A stretch of DNA of 64,000 nt from JAAYJR01 sp964495655 (GTDB lineage Bacteria; Bacteroidota; Bacteroidia; Bacteroidales; Prolixibacteraceae): the NCBI GenBank assembly GCA_964495655.1, contig CAZBWK010000002.1:12704-76703 (forward strand), written 5' to 3'. Under the pieces are notes generated by a model. It worked only from the letters and a program-made list of their open reading frames with translations, ran no database searches and was not told the DNA's origin. Made by a program: the position numbers and the translations under genes. The stretch's first letter is position 1. Each line of letters starts with the position of its first letter. Below, piece by piece: positions 9,377-17,369 of this stretch.

Positions 9377-10927
9377 TTAAGATGCTTTCAGAGCAATAGC
9401 TCCCGTTGGACATCCACCGGCTACCATTTTCGCTGTTTCAGTCAGTGCATTCTGTATCTCTTCATTAAAAGGCACTCCTATCTCAACATCAAATCCTCTG
9501 CCAATGTATGTAAATCCAAATTTTTCTCCATATTTTTCGGTCAGACGGACACAAATACCGCATCTTATACATTTATTGGGCTCATATATTAATGTTGGGT
9601 GGGTATTCAGTTTTGTTATTTTTTTTCTTTCGTTGGTCTTGTATCGCCGCTGATCTGCGTTATGGCGGTCTGCATAAACTCTCAGTTTGCAGTTATCCAC
9701 TGCCCTGCAATCACAGTGAAGACATCTTTCGGCTTCTGTAACTGCCTCTGCCGCCGGGAAACTGCTCTTTGCGCCGTTGGAGGGATATACTCTTTTATTT
9801 GTTACAGATTCTTTCAGGTATTCGGCGAATTCGCTGCTTAAGAGCTTTCCAAAACGGGAGTTAAAAATAGAGGGCTCTCCTTTTAACGGCTCTTTATTGA
9901 GGTACTGCCACACTGAAAAAGCCACCTCTTTACCCTGTCCGGCTGAACGTACAGCCAGCTTTGATGAACGAAGTGCATTCCCTACAGCAAATATATTGCT
10001 TTCGGGAGTTTGATAAGTGTTCTTGGCAGCTAAAATTCCCTGAGGCGTGGTTTTCAATCCAAAGGTCTCTGACTCTTCAGTAACTGTGCCGGCAGCAATG
10101 ATAATAACACTGTAACTATTTTTCATCTCACTGAAAAGGGCAGTGTCAATTTTTTTACCTCCAATAAATTCGACGCCTGTATTAAGAATAGCTTCAATCT
10201 CCCTGTCAAGCACATCAAGTGGAAGTATCCCGCGGCTGATATCGGTACGCAGTTTACCTCCGGCTTTTTGTCCGGAATCAAACAGGGTTACCTGTATCCC
10301 TCTCAGTTGCATATAATATGCAGCTGCCAGTCCGGCCGGACCGGCTCCTATAACTGCGGCGCTAAATCCGGTCTTATCTGCTTTGGGCAACACAGGTTCA
10401 CTGCCCTCATCACCCGCGAAGCGCTTAAGCAGGCAGACAGATACCGGTTCATCTATTGTTTTCCTGTGACAGGCCCCTTCGCACGGGGCCGGGCAAATTC
10501 TGCCCAGTACTGAGGGCAAGGCAATATCTTTCTTAACAATCTTAAGGGCTTCATCGAAGTTACCGGCAGCAATTAACCGGTTCATCACGGGAATATTCAT
10601 GTGGGCAGGACAAGCTATCCGGCAGGGCGCCTCACAATCGCCCACATGTTCACTGAGTAACAGCTCAAGCGCCATTTGCCGGGCTTCAAAAATCTCTTCG
10701 TCATCAGTGGTAATATCCATTCCTTCAGTTACAGAAACCGAACATGACGGAAACAGCCTTCCGTTTTTATTATCCTTTACAAGGCAAAGCATACATGAAG
10801 TAAAATGATCCAGATCATCGTGCCAGCACAAATTGGGAATATCAAAACCCAGTTTTTGGGCAGCTTTCATTACAGGCACTCCGTCTTCTGAAATTATCTC
10901 TTTGTTATTTATTCTTAATTTTACCAT
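9377..10927 (-). CDS. 2Fe-2S / GltD-like FAD / 4Fe-4S oxidoreductase subunit with reduced flavoprotein domain
   Basis: The ATG at 10927 is chosen because it places MVKLRINNKEI at the start of a 2Fe-2S ferredoxin fold; an upstream in-frame ATG lies at 10948. Residue numbers here count from 10948 (523 aa). 2Fe-2S ligands are C41, C52, C55 and C69. A GltD-type N-terminal Fe-S domain has CEAPCRIAC (C105/109/113) and CPAPCEGAC (C152/156/160). An FAD Rossmann motif GAGPAGLAAA is at 201-210 and the FAD-contacting IFAVGNA at 319-325. A C-terminal Fe-S region has C409/412/414/420, CIRCGIC (C460/463/466) and C513. The second, NAD(P)H-binding Rossmann domain normal in GltD/NfnB is missing: only about 75 residues separate the first-half IIIAAG and the closing FAD motif region. 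It is probably the partner of the NuoE-NuoF fusion encoded just upstream, a pairing that recalls electron-bifurcating Nfn/Stn complexes. Confidence 0.82.
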   Translation of the reverse strand: MVKLRINNKEIISEDGVPVMKAAQKLGFDIPNLCWHDDLDHFTSCMLCLVKDNKNGRLFPSCSVSVTEGMDITTDDEEIFEARQMALELLLSEHVGDCEAPCRIACPAHMNIPVMNRLIAAGNFDEALKIVKKDIALPSVLGRICPAPCEGACHRKTIDEPVSVCLLKRFAGDEGSEPVLPKADKTGFSAAVIGAGPAGLAAAYYMQLRGIQVTLFDSGQKAGGKLRTDISRGILPLDVLDREIEAILNTGVEFIGGKKIDTALFSEMKNSYSVIIIAAGTVTEESETFGLKTTPQGILAAKNTYQTPESNIFAVGNALRSSKLAVRSAGQGKEVAFSVWQYLNKEPLKGEPSIFNSRFGKLLSSEFAEYLKESVTNKRVYPSNGAKSSFPAAEAVTEAERCLHCDCRAVDNCKLRVYADRHNADQRRYKTNERKKITKLNTHPTLIYEPNKCIRCGICVRLTEKYGEKFGFTYIGRGFDVEIGVPFNEEIQNALTETAKMVAGGCPTGAIALKAS

Positions 10928-11001
10928 ATATTCTGTAAATGATACCATTACGCCTGCTCATTAATATCCGGCGAGATCGGCATCTGCTGTTTATTTTTTC
11001 C

Positions 11002-13344
11002 CTATTTCACATCAATAGCATCCACCGGACAAACCGCCCTGCAGGAATCACATTTAATGCATAGTTCAGTATCTATAGTGTGTTTCTCGTGCGGTGTAAA
11101 TGGTATGGCATCTGCCGGGCACTTTTGAGCACACAGGGTACAACCAATACAATTATCATTTACCGAGTATGTTATCATTTCTGTACATTTCCCGGTGGGA
11201 CACTTTCCGTTAATATGAGCTTCATACTCATGACGGAAATATCTCAGTGTGCTCAGCACAGGATTTGGCGCAGTTTTTCCCAGTCCGCACAAACTACCTT
11301 TTTTAGTCCATGCCGCTATTCTTTCCAACTCATCTATATCGCCCGGCTTACCCTTACCCTTTGTTATTTTCTCAAGAATATCAAGCATTCTTTTTGTACC
11401 TATACGGCAGAAGGTGCATTTTCCGCAGGACTCATCCTGTGTGAATGACAAAAAATAGCGGGCTATGTCAACCATACAGTCAGTATCATCAAGAACCACC
11501 AATCCTCCCGAGCCCATCATTGCACCCATTTCATTAAGAGACTCATAGTTAATCGGAATATCTGCGTATTCAGCCGGAATACAGCCTCCCGAAGGCCCCC
11601 CAATCTGAACAGCCTTGAATTTCCGGCCGTTTGCAATTCCTCCTCCTATCTCCTCAACTACCTGCCTGACAGTAACTCCCATTGGCACTTCTATCAATCC
11701 TCCGCGTGCTACTTTCCCCGCCAGGGCAAAAACCTTAGTTCCTGTATTATTTTCTGTGCCTATATTTTTAAATTTCTCAGAACCTTCGCGAAGTATATAA
11801 GAGACCTGGGCAAATGTTTCGGTGTTATTTACCAGGGTCGGGAAACCCCATAAACCCTGTTTAGCCGGAAATGGAGGCCTCATCCTGGGAAATCCCCGTT
11901 TACCTTCCACAGAAGCAATGAGTGCTGTCTCCTCACCACATACAAATGCACCTGCACCCTCGTAAACAGAGAGATTGAGGTCAAAGCCGGACCCCAGGAT
12001 ATTCTCTCCGAGCAATTTGTTTTCCCTGCATATATCAAGAGCCTGACTTATCCTTTGAACAGCCAGTGGATATTCAGCTCTGATATATAGGAATCCTCTG
12101 TTTATGCCCACTGCATAAGCAGCTATTATGATGCCTTCAATAACCCTGTAAGGATACGACTCAAGTAACATACGGTCCATGAATGCACCCGGGTCTCCCT
12201 CATCTCCATTGCAAATAAGATATTTCTGATCACTTTCCTCATTTTTTACAAATTCCCATTTGATGCCTGTCGGGAATCCTGCTCCCCCTCTTCCTCTGAT
12301 CCCGCTGTTCTTAACCTCTTCGATAACATCATCAGGAGACATTGTGTTAAATATCTTTTTCAATGCTGAAAAGCCTCCCCTGCTTGTATAATCATCAATA
12401 TCAACAGGATTGATCATTCCCCTGTACTCAGTTGCCAGAGGAAGCTGTTTCCCTAAAAAAGAGGCTACCGGCTTTTCCCGCATGCTGATCTCATATCTTT
12501 CAACGCCATCCCAGTTTCGGTCTGTCTGAATATCCTCAACCAGGCTGAATAGTCTAGCTTTCAATTTTGAAAATATTCCGGGAGGAGAAAAATGACTTTC
12601 TATAATATTTTTTACATCCTCGGGTTTCACCCGTGCATATAATGTTGATTCCCCCTCATTGGGAACAATTTCAACAAGGGGTACCTGGTGGCACATGCCA
12701 ACGCAACCAACATGCTTAAGATTAACCCGTAATCCATTTTGATTAACAACCGATTCCACTTCCGTTCTTATCTCCCCGCTGCCACTTGCCACACAGCATG
12801 AACCAAGGCCGATACGGATTTCTCCCTTTATCGCCGTGCCGTCCGGTTTTCTGAACTTGCTAACACCCTTTTTATCCTTTTGAAGTTCAAAATCCTTTAC
12901 AACCTGAGCTACCTGATCGGGTGCCACATGGCCGTAAGTAATGCTATCGATCTGCACTACCGGGGCAAGTGTACAGCATCCAAGACAACTTACCTTCTCC
13001 AGTGTATACATTCCTGATTTTTCAGTATCTACACCTTGCGGCAATTCAAAATGCCTGCGGAAGGCATCCAGGACCAGTCCCGACCCCTTAACATGACAAG
13101 CAGTCCCAACACATATTTTCACCATATGCTTTCCTGCCGGAATCATCCTGAACTGCTTATAAAAACTGGCAACTCCTATGACTTCAGCGGCCGTGATTGA
13201 GGTCTTCTCTGACAGATAACGGAGCACTTCTTCAGGCAGGTAATTATATTCCTTCTGAACTGCCTGTAAAATAGGTATCAGGCTGTTTTTCTCATAGCCT
13301 TTCTCTTCAATGATACGGTCTATATTTTGAAATTTTTCGCTCAT
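11002..13344 (-). CDS. NuoE-NuoF fusion, HydC-HydB-like NADH-oxidising flavo-iron-sulfur subunit
   Basis: 780 aa, a fusion of genes that are usually separate. Residues 1-155 are NuoE/HydC-like, with 2Fe-2S ligands C78, C83, C120 and C124. Residues 175-250 are a second thioredoxin-like 2Fe-2S domain (GLGSCC at 180-185, CVGMC at 214-218), as in HydB. Residues 290-560 hold the NuoF FMN/NADH site (GIRGRGGAGFPTG at 348-360 and CNGDEGDPGAF). An SLBB segment follows, then the N3 4Fe-4S site C640/643/646/686. Two C-terminal 4Fe-4S ferredoxin motifs close the protein (C732/735/738/742 and C762/765/768/772). This is the HydB layout of [FeFe]-hydrogenases and of bifurcating formate dehydrogenases and transhydrogenases, not respiratory NuoF. 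Expected role: oxidise NADH or reduce NAD+ and pass electrons along Fe-S clusters. No hydrogenase or formate dehydrogenase subunit is adjacent. Confidence 0.93.
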   Translation of the reverse strand: MSEKFQNIDRIIEEKGYEKNSLIPILQAVQKEYNYLPEEVLRYLSEKTSITAAEVIGVASFYKQFRMIPAGKHMVKICVGTACHVKGSGLVLDAFRRHFELPQGVDTEKSGMYTLEKVSCLGCCTLAPVVQIDSITYGHVAPDQVAQVVKDFELQKDKKGVSKFRKPDGTAIKGEIRIGLGSCCVASGSGEIRTEVESVVNQNGLRVNLKHVGCVGMCHQVPLVEIVPNEGESTLYARVKPEDVKNIIESHFSPPGIFSKLKARLFSLVEDIQTDRNWDGVERYEISMREKPVASFLGKQLPLATEYRGMINPVDIDDYTSRGGFSALKKIFNTMSPDDVIEEVKNSGIRGRGGAGFPTGIKWEFVKNEESDQKYLICNGDEGDPGAFMDRMLLESYPYRVIEGIIIAAYAVGINRGFLYIRAEYPLAVQRISQALDICRENKLLGENILGSGFDLNLSVYEGAGAFVCGEETALIASVEGKRGFPRMRPPFPAKQGLWGFPTLVNNTETFAQVSYILREGSEKFKNIGTENNTGTKVFALAGKVARGGLIEVPMGVTVRQVVEEIGGGIANGRKFKAVQIGGPSGGCIPAEYADIPINYESLNEMGAMMGSGGLVVLDDTDCMVDIARYFLSFTQDESCGKCTFCRIGTKRMLDILEKITKGKGKPGDIDELERIAAWTKKGSLCGLGKTAPNPVLSTLRYFRHEYEAHINGKCPTGKCTEMITYSVNDNCIGCTLCAQKCPADAIPFTPHEKHTIDTELCIKCDSCRAVCPVDAIDVK

Positions 13345-13412
13345 TAATTTTTTTATCGTTTACTATTCTGCCTGAATTTTATATTGGTTATTGAACTGCT
13401 AATAAAAAGTTC

Positions 13413-15284
13413 TCAGTTACCTATACAGAAAAGATGCTTTTCCCCCCTGATATATATCCTGCCTTCAGCAAAAGCAGGGGTAGTCCCGGCAGTTTCTCCA
13501 AGTTCATTCTCCTTCAATAGTTTCATCTCCCTTGAAACCTCATATATCCTCATCACACCTTCATTATCCATCATAAATAATTTGTCTTCTGCAATAACGG
13601 GTGATGAATAGAGAGTTATGCCAACGTCGTGCTCCCAGTGCTGATCGCCCGTTTTTGCATCATAGCATGCCAGAACGCCGTAACTGGTTGCAATAAAAAC
13701 CAGTCCCTTATGAGCCACGGGACTTGATGCCTCGGGCAGATACATATCCTGCTCCCAGAGAATCTGCTGTGTTTTAATATCTATTGCAACCATCCGGGCA
13801 TATTCGTTAGCAGCAAAGACTACCCCGTCGCTATATGCTACAGACGGACCGACCTCACCCATCATACATTCAACGGACCACAGTTCTTCTCCTGTGTCAA
13901 TATCATAACCGGCAACTATCGGATCTGCTGTCAGCAATAACTGGTACACTCCGTCAACTTCGGCCATGACAGGGCTTGCCCAGGATATTTTTGCCTTCCT
14001 TGCCGTTTCCCAAACAGTCTGTCCGTCGCCTGTACCAAGAGCCATCACTTTGCCACCCTTATTGGTATCGTATTGAACAAACAATTTGTTATCCCACGTG
14101 ATCAGTGATGAAGAGTGACCGTAATGATTATCCGGCACACCCAGGTTTCTTGCCCATATACGTTGTCCTTCCATATTAAAAGCCACAATGTCGCCTGTGG
14201 CAAATATTGCGTAAACCCTTTTACCGTCAGTTGTTACAGTCGGGGCTGACAGCCCGGTGTCTTCAGTGACGCGGGGAGGAGATGAGGGCGATCCGGTAAT
14301 ATTCCCGGCATTGCCGGACCAGAGAAGTTTTCCGTCTGTACGGTTAAAACAGTATACTTCCCTGCTTTTCTCATCTGCCCCTGCTAAAAATATCCTGTCA
14401 GCCCACACTACGGGCGAATTGAAGCCGGCTTTAGGAACAGCAGATTTCCAGATAACAGACTTACCTGTATTTCCGTCCCATTCAATTGGAATGTTTTTAT
14501 GATAGACCAGTCCAAGTCCGAACGGCCCCCTGAAAGAGTTATGATTATTTTTTATTAGTGTCGCAGTTAATGCTTCGACAGTCCGGGCGGCATTGATAGC
14601 AGACTTATCTGTTCCTTCCTGATCAATATCTGCCGGCCCCGCAGTCTCGCCGTCTCCGGATATATCCTCCTGCGAATGTGTCAAAACCTCATTGCCTGAC
14701 GGCTGCTGCACTTCCTCTTCAGGGGTATCTTCTGCTGATCTGACTTCAACTATCGCTACAGGTTCATCCGCAGAAATTTCTTTATCGGCCGCTGCAACAA
14801 TATCTCTGTTGTATTTCTTCAGATAATCGTCAGAAAAAAAAGAGCCTGCAAGCGCTAATCCAAATAAAACCACCCCAACTGCAATAATTCCTTTCCTGGC
14901 AAGTAACCGTTCAATGATCTCACTTTTCTCTGATATTCCGGGCTTTTCAATTTTGGCTTTCAGACTGGTGTATACCTGTAGTGCAACAATAAGAATTATT
15001 GCCCCGGAGAGCAAAAGAAAGGCACCTGTTCTTACCTGCCACCTGCTGTTAAAATATGCTTTTCTTGCCAGCAGGTCAAAGTTGCGGATTTCAGTTATCA
15101 ACTCCTCATTGCCGGGATCACTGTTTAATCTTTCGACCAGCGCTTCCAGTGCTTTACTTTCAACAGGGTCACTTTTCGAGAGCTGCCAGAAGTTGAGCAG
15201 CAGTAACAATGCCACTGCCACACTAAATATACCGGCAATAACAGCCACATTCTGAGCAAATTTTATTTTATCGTTGTCAGTCAT
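13413..15284 (-). CDS. membrane-anchored PQQ-like beta-propeller protein with three N-terminal helices
   Basis: 623 aa. Three predicted membrane helices are at about 13-34, 84-107 and 132-152. An acidic, Glu/Pro-rich linker of about 80 residues (155-235) leads to a PQQ-type beta-propeller filling the C-terminal 385 residues, which opens with SFRGPFGLG and has repeated Trp strands (VIWKS, LLWSGN, VWETA, LWSVE, ILWEQD, HWEHD). The topology puts the propeller on the periplasmic side (inference). It lies 12 bases after the polyferredoxin gene and upstream of the NuoE-NuoF fusion, in the middle of the redox run, which argues for a role in that complex. No CxxCH haem motif is present in the protein. 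Confidence 0.85.
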   Translation of the reverse strand: MTDNDKIKFAQNVAVIAGIFSVAVALLLLLNFWQLSKSDPVESKALEALVERLNSDPGNEELITEIRNFDLLARKAYFNSRWQVRTGAFLLLSGAIILIVALQVYTSLKAKIEKPGISEKSEIIERLLARKGIIAVGVVLFGLALAGSFFSDDYLKKYNRDIVAAADKEISADEPVAIVEVRSAEDTPEEEVQQPSGNEVLTHSQEDISGDGETAGPADIDQEGTDKSAINAARTVEALTATLIKNNHNSFRGPFGLGLVYHKNIPIEWDGNTGKSVIWKSAVPKAGFNSPVVWADRIFLAGADEKSREVYCFNRTDGKLLWSGNAGNITGSPSSPPRVTEDTGLSAPTVTTDGKRVYAIFATGDIVAFNMEGQRIWARNLGVPDNHYGHSSSLITWDNKLFVQYDTNKGGKVMALGTGDGQTVWETARKAKISWASPVMAEVDGVYQLLLTADPIVAGYDIDTGEELWSVECMMGEVGPSVAYSDGVVFAANEYARMVAIDIKTQQILWEQDMYLPEASSPVAHKGLVFIATSYGVLACYDAKTGDQHWEHDVGITLYSSPVIAEDKLFMMDNEGVMRIYEVSREMKLLKENELGETAGTTPAFAEGRIYIRGEKHLFCIGN

Positions 15285-15295
15285 TTGATTTATAT

Positions 15296-16561
15296 TTATT
15301 TTTCAACCGGACAATAATCCATGCAACGCCCGCAGCTGAGGCAACCTGCCCTGTCCGGCACATAATCCTGCCTCTTTCTGAATACCATTGTATTAAGTAA
15401 TGTCAATCCAATTACCAGTCCGAGGAACCCTCCGGCTATCATGCTCCCTGTCTTAAACTTTCCCCTGACTGTCTCTGCCTCTTCCACAAGTGTATCCATT
15501 GTCTTTCCTGACTCCAGGAATGTCTGAACATCGATATTGTCAGGATCATTCTTTATTTCCGGATTTGATATCAGCAGTTCAGCAAGGTAAACATTTTGAT
15601 TGGCCCCTGACAAAAACAGGTGTGAGCGTTCACCGACAAAGGCACCTGCTACAATCCATAAGGGTATCAGTAAGGCATACAGAATAAACTTTTTAGCTCC
15701 CGGCCCTCCTTTTACTGTCTCTTTTTCATCAACAGGAAAGTCAATAGCATCAAACGGACAGGAGGTTGTACACAACTTACACTGAATGCACTGCGAAGGT
15801 GTTATTGTAAGATGCCATTTGGAAAAACGCGACATCCAGCTGAGTATGACACCGTAGGGGCAGAGAAAACGGCAATAGGGACGGGCAACAAACATACCCA
15901 TCAGTAAAAAGCTTATTCCAAGGATAACCATATGAAATTTAGCATCCATCCTGAAAATCCCTACAAACGGATCATAGCGGCATACAATAAAATCTGTGCC
16001 GGTAGCTGCAAACAGTACAGCAAGAGCCAGATACAGATATGGTATCAGTCCCAGTGTTTTGTTCAGCCATTTCGGGAGACTCATCGGTTTCACAATCAAC
16101 AGGTCCTGGATTGCACCGAGGGGACAAGCACCGGCACAAAACACCCTCCCAAAAAAAAGCGCAAAAATGAGACGCAGAAGAAAAAACAGAAGAGTTGAAA
16201 GAGAGACAGAATATCCTGCATCAAAAAATGAAAGGGTTATATTTTGGAAGGATCCTACCGAACAGATGCACCCGTTCCTGTAGAATCCGAAGTAAACCAG
16301 TGTAAAGACCGACAGCCATAAAATACCCTGCCTGGAACGCTTCTTTAAGGCAAACCAGGCTGCCAGGCAAAGGACTAACAGCAGCACTGCAGCATCCATA
16401 TATTCAAGTCCTCCGGCACGCGGTTCAGGCTTCACAACATCAGGCTGTTCATAGCCGGAGCTGAATTCAGGTTTGGGAAATCTCTGCTGCTGTGAATATG
16501 AAGTCAGCGCCGCGATGCAGAATACGAAAATAAAAAGAAAATATACTGATATTTTATTCAT
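15296..16561 (-). CDS. NapH/NosR-like polytopic membrane polyferredoxin
   Basis: 421 aa. It begins with a signal-like hydrophobic segment and a short Pro-rich extracytoplasmic stretch, followed by about five more membrane helices (around 55-72, 78-95, 118-138, 168-188, 210-226) and late helices near 292-310 and 372-392. Cys motifs resemble NosR/NapH proteins: GCIC (98/100), CAGACP (142/146), a single Cys194, CRFLCPYG (230/234), a ferredoxin CIQCKLCTTSCP (258/261/264/268) and a C-terminal CLSCGRCMDYCP (407/410/413/417). Proteins of this class move electrons between the quinone pool or cytoplasmic donors and exported ferredoxins. The Tat ferredoxin gene lies 4 bases upstream, reproducing the NapG-NapH pairing. 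No nitrate or nitrous-oxide reductase gene is nearby, so the gene names napH/nosR should not be used. Confidence 0.9.
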   Translation of the reverse strand: MNKISVYFLFIFVFCIAALTSYSQQQRFPKPEFSSGYEQPDVVKPEPRAGGLEYMDAAVLLLVLCLAAWFALKKRSRQGILWLSVFTLVYFGFYRNGCICSVGSFQNITLSFFDAGYSVSLSTLLFFLLRLIFALFFGRVFCAGACPLGAIQDLLIVKPMSLPKWLNKTLGLIPYLYLALAVLFAATGTDFIVCRYDPFVGIFRMDAKFHMVILGISFLLMGMFVARPYCRFLCPYGVILSWMSRFSKWHLTITPSQCIQCKLCTTSCPFDAIDFPVDEKETVKGGPGAKKFILYALLIPLWIVAGAFVGERSHLFLSGANQNVYLAELLISNPEIKNDPDNIDVQTFLESGKTMDTLVEEAETVRGKFKTGSMIAGGFLGLVIGLTLLNTMVFRKRQDYVPDRAGCLSCGRCMDYCPVEK

Positions 16562-16565
16562 TAAG

Positions 16566-17144
16566 CTATGATTCAGGGTTTTTATTAAAATCTCCTTTTA
16601 TGTTGTAAGCCTCATCTGCTTTTACCCTCTTTATTGCTTCCGAAGGACATACCCTTGCAATCGAACAGTCATTGCAGTTAAGGCAGATATCGTGAATTAT
16701 CTGCAGGTGAAGAGACCCGTTGCCAAATGACGTACACCCTTTAACACATTTTGCACAACCAATACATAGATCTTCGATGATAATATATTCAAAATAGGGC
16801 TCTTCAATGAATCTTCTTTCGATTGCTGCTGTGGGACAAAGCTGATTCTCAGCGGCAGTTGACAACTCATTAGCATCGGGCTTAAAATAACCTCCGCACA
16901 GATCGCAATATCCGCACAGGTCATATGCATGAACACACTTAACTGCCGAAGGGGTCATTACACATTCAGTTGCACAGCGTCCGCACTGGGTGCACTCAAA
17001 GGGGTCGATCTGCCAGACATACTCATCCCTTGTTGCCCTGCTCAGTGCCAAACCGCTTATACCTCCCAGTGCAAGAGCTAATGAAAGGCGCACACCGCTT
17101 TGTATGAACTCTCTTCTGTTTTTCGATTTACTTTTGCTATCCAT
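16566..17144 (-). CDS. Tat-exported 4Fe-4S ferredoxin-type protein, NapG-like
   Basis: 192 aa. The N-terminus KNRREFIQSG (Arg10-Arg11) followed by a moderately hydrophobic stretch is a twin-arginine signal, so it is exported folded with its clusters. It has 17 cysteines in the mature part, including CTQCGRCATEC (51/54/57/61), C70, CGYCDLC (77/80/83), C103, CIGCAKCVKGC (127/130/133/137) and CLNCNDCSIARVC (154/157/160/166). This is enough for four 4Fe-4S clusters, as in NapG/HybA-type proteins. Its gene lies between a small anchored Cys4 protein (3-base spacer upstream) and the membrane polyferredoxin (4-base spacer downstream). Together they look like an electron wire across the cytoplasmic membrane. 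The periplasmic partner may be one of the propeller proteins (inference). Confidence 0.9.
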   Translation of the reverse strand: MDSKSKSKNRREFIQSGVRLSLALALGGISGLALSRATRDEYVWQIDPFECTQCGRCATECVMTPSAVKCVHAYDLCGYCDLCGGYFKPDANELSTAAENQLCPTAAIERRFIEEPYFEYIIIEDLCIGCAKCVKGCTSFGNGSLHLQIIHDICLNCNDCSIARVCPSEAIKRVKADEAYNIKGDFNKNPES

Positions 17145-17147
17145 TGT

Positions 17148-17330
17148 TCATCTCTCCTTTTCTGCCTGAGGCAATTCACAATCAGAAACCTTACTGCAAT
17201 TTTTACAGGCTGGTGATACTGAACAGTCAGTATCCGGATCCCGCCTGACTGTTAACCATGTGGTAAGAGCAGCCATGGCTCCCAGGATCAGTATCCTGCC
17301 TCCTGTCCTTATGAACTCTTCGCGCTTCAT
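17148..17330 (-). CDS. small membrane-anchored Cys4 protein, unknown function
   Basis: 60 aa. The N-terminus MKREEFIRTGG resembles the start of the neighbouring Tat substrate but lacks the Arg-Arg pair. A single hydrophobic helix (about 12-27) is followed by a short tail with four cysteines in C-x5-C-x2-C-x4-C spacing (near residues 36-50). The tail could bind one metal ion or a small Fe-S cluster. Tight placement, 3 bases before the Tat ferredoxin gene and 39 bases after the NHL gene, and sensible composition support a real gene despite its size. I do not recognise a named family. Confidence 0.68.
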   Translation of the reverse strand: MKREEFIRTGGRILILGAMAALTTWLTVRRDPDTDCSVSPACKNCSKVSDCELPQAEKER

Positions 17331-17369
17331 TAATAAATATTTTCGTTAGCAGATAATTTAACGTTTCCC

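Noticed and set aside
11002..13344. Treating the NuoE-NuoF fusion as part of respiratory Complex I
   Set aside because: No other nuo genes are near, and the extra 2Fe-2S domain and C-terminal ferredoxins match HydB-like subunits.
15296..17144. Calling the polyferredoxin and Tat ferredoxin NapH and NapG, or NosR
   Set aside because: No nitrate or nitrous-oxide reductase genes are present, and the C-terminal extra ferredoxin and N-terminal signal-like segment differ from those proteins.
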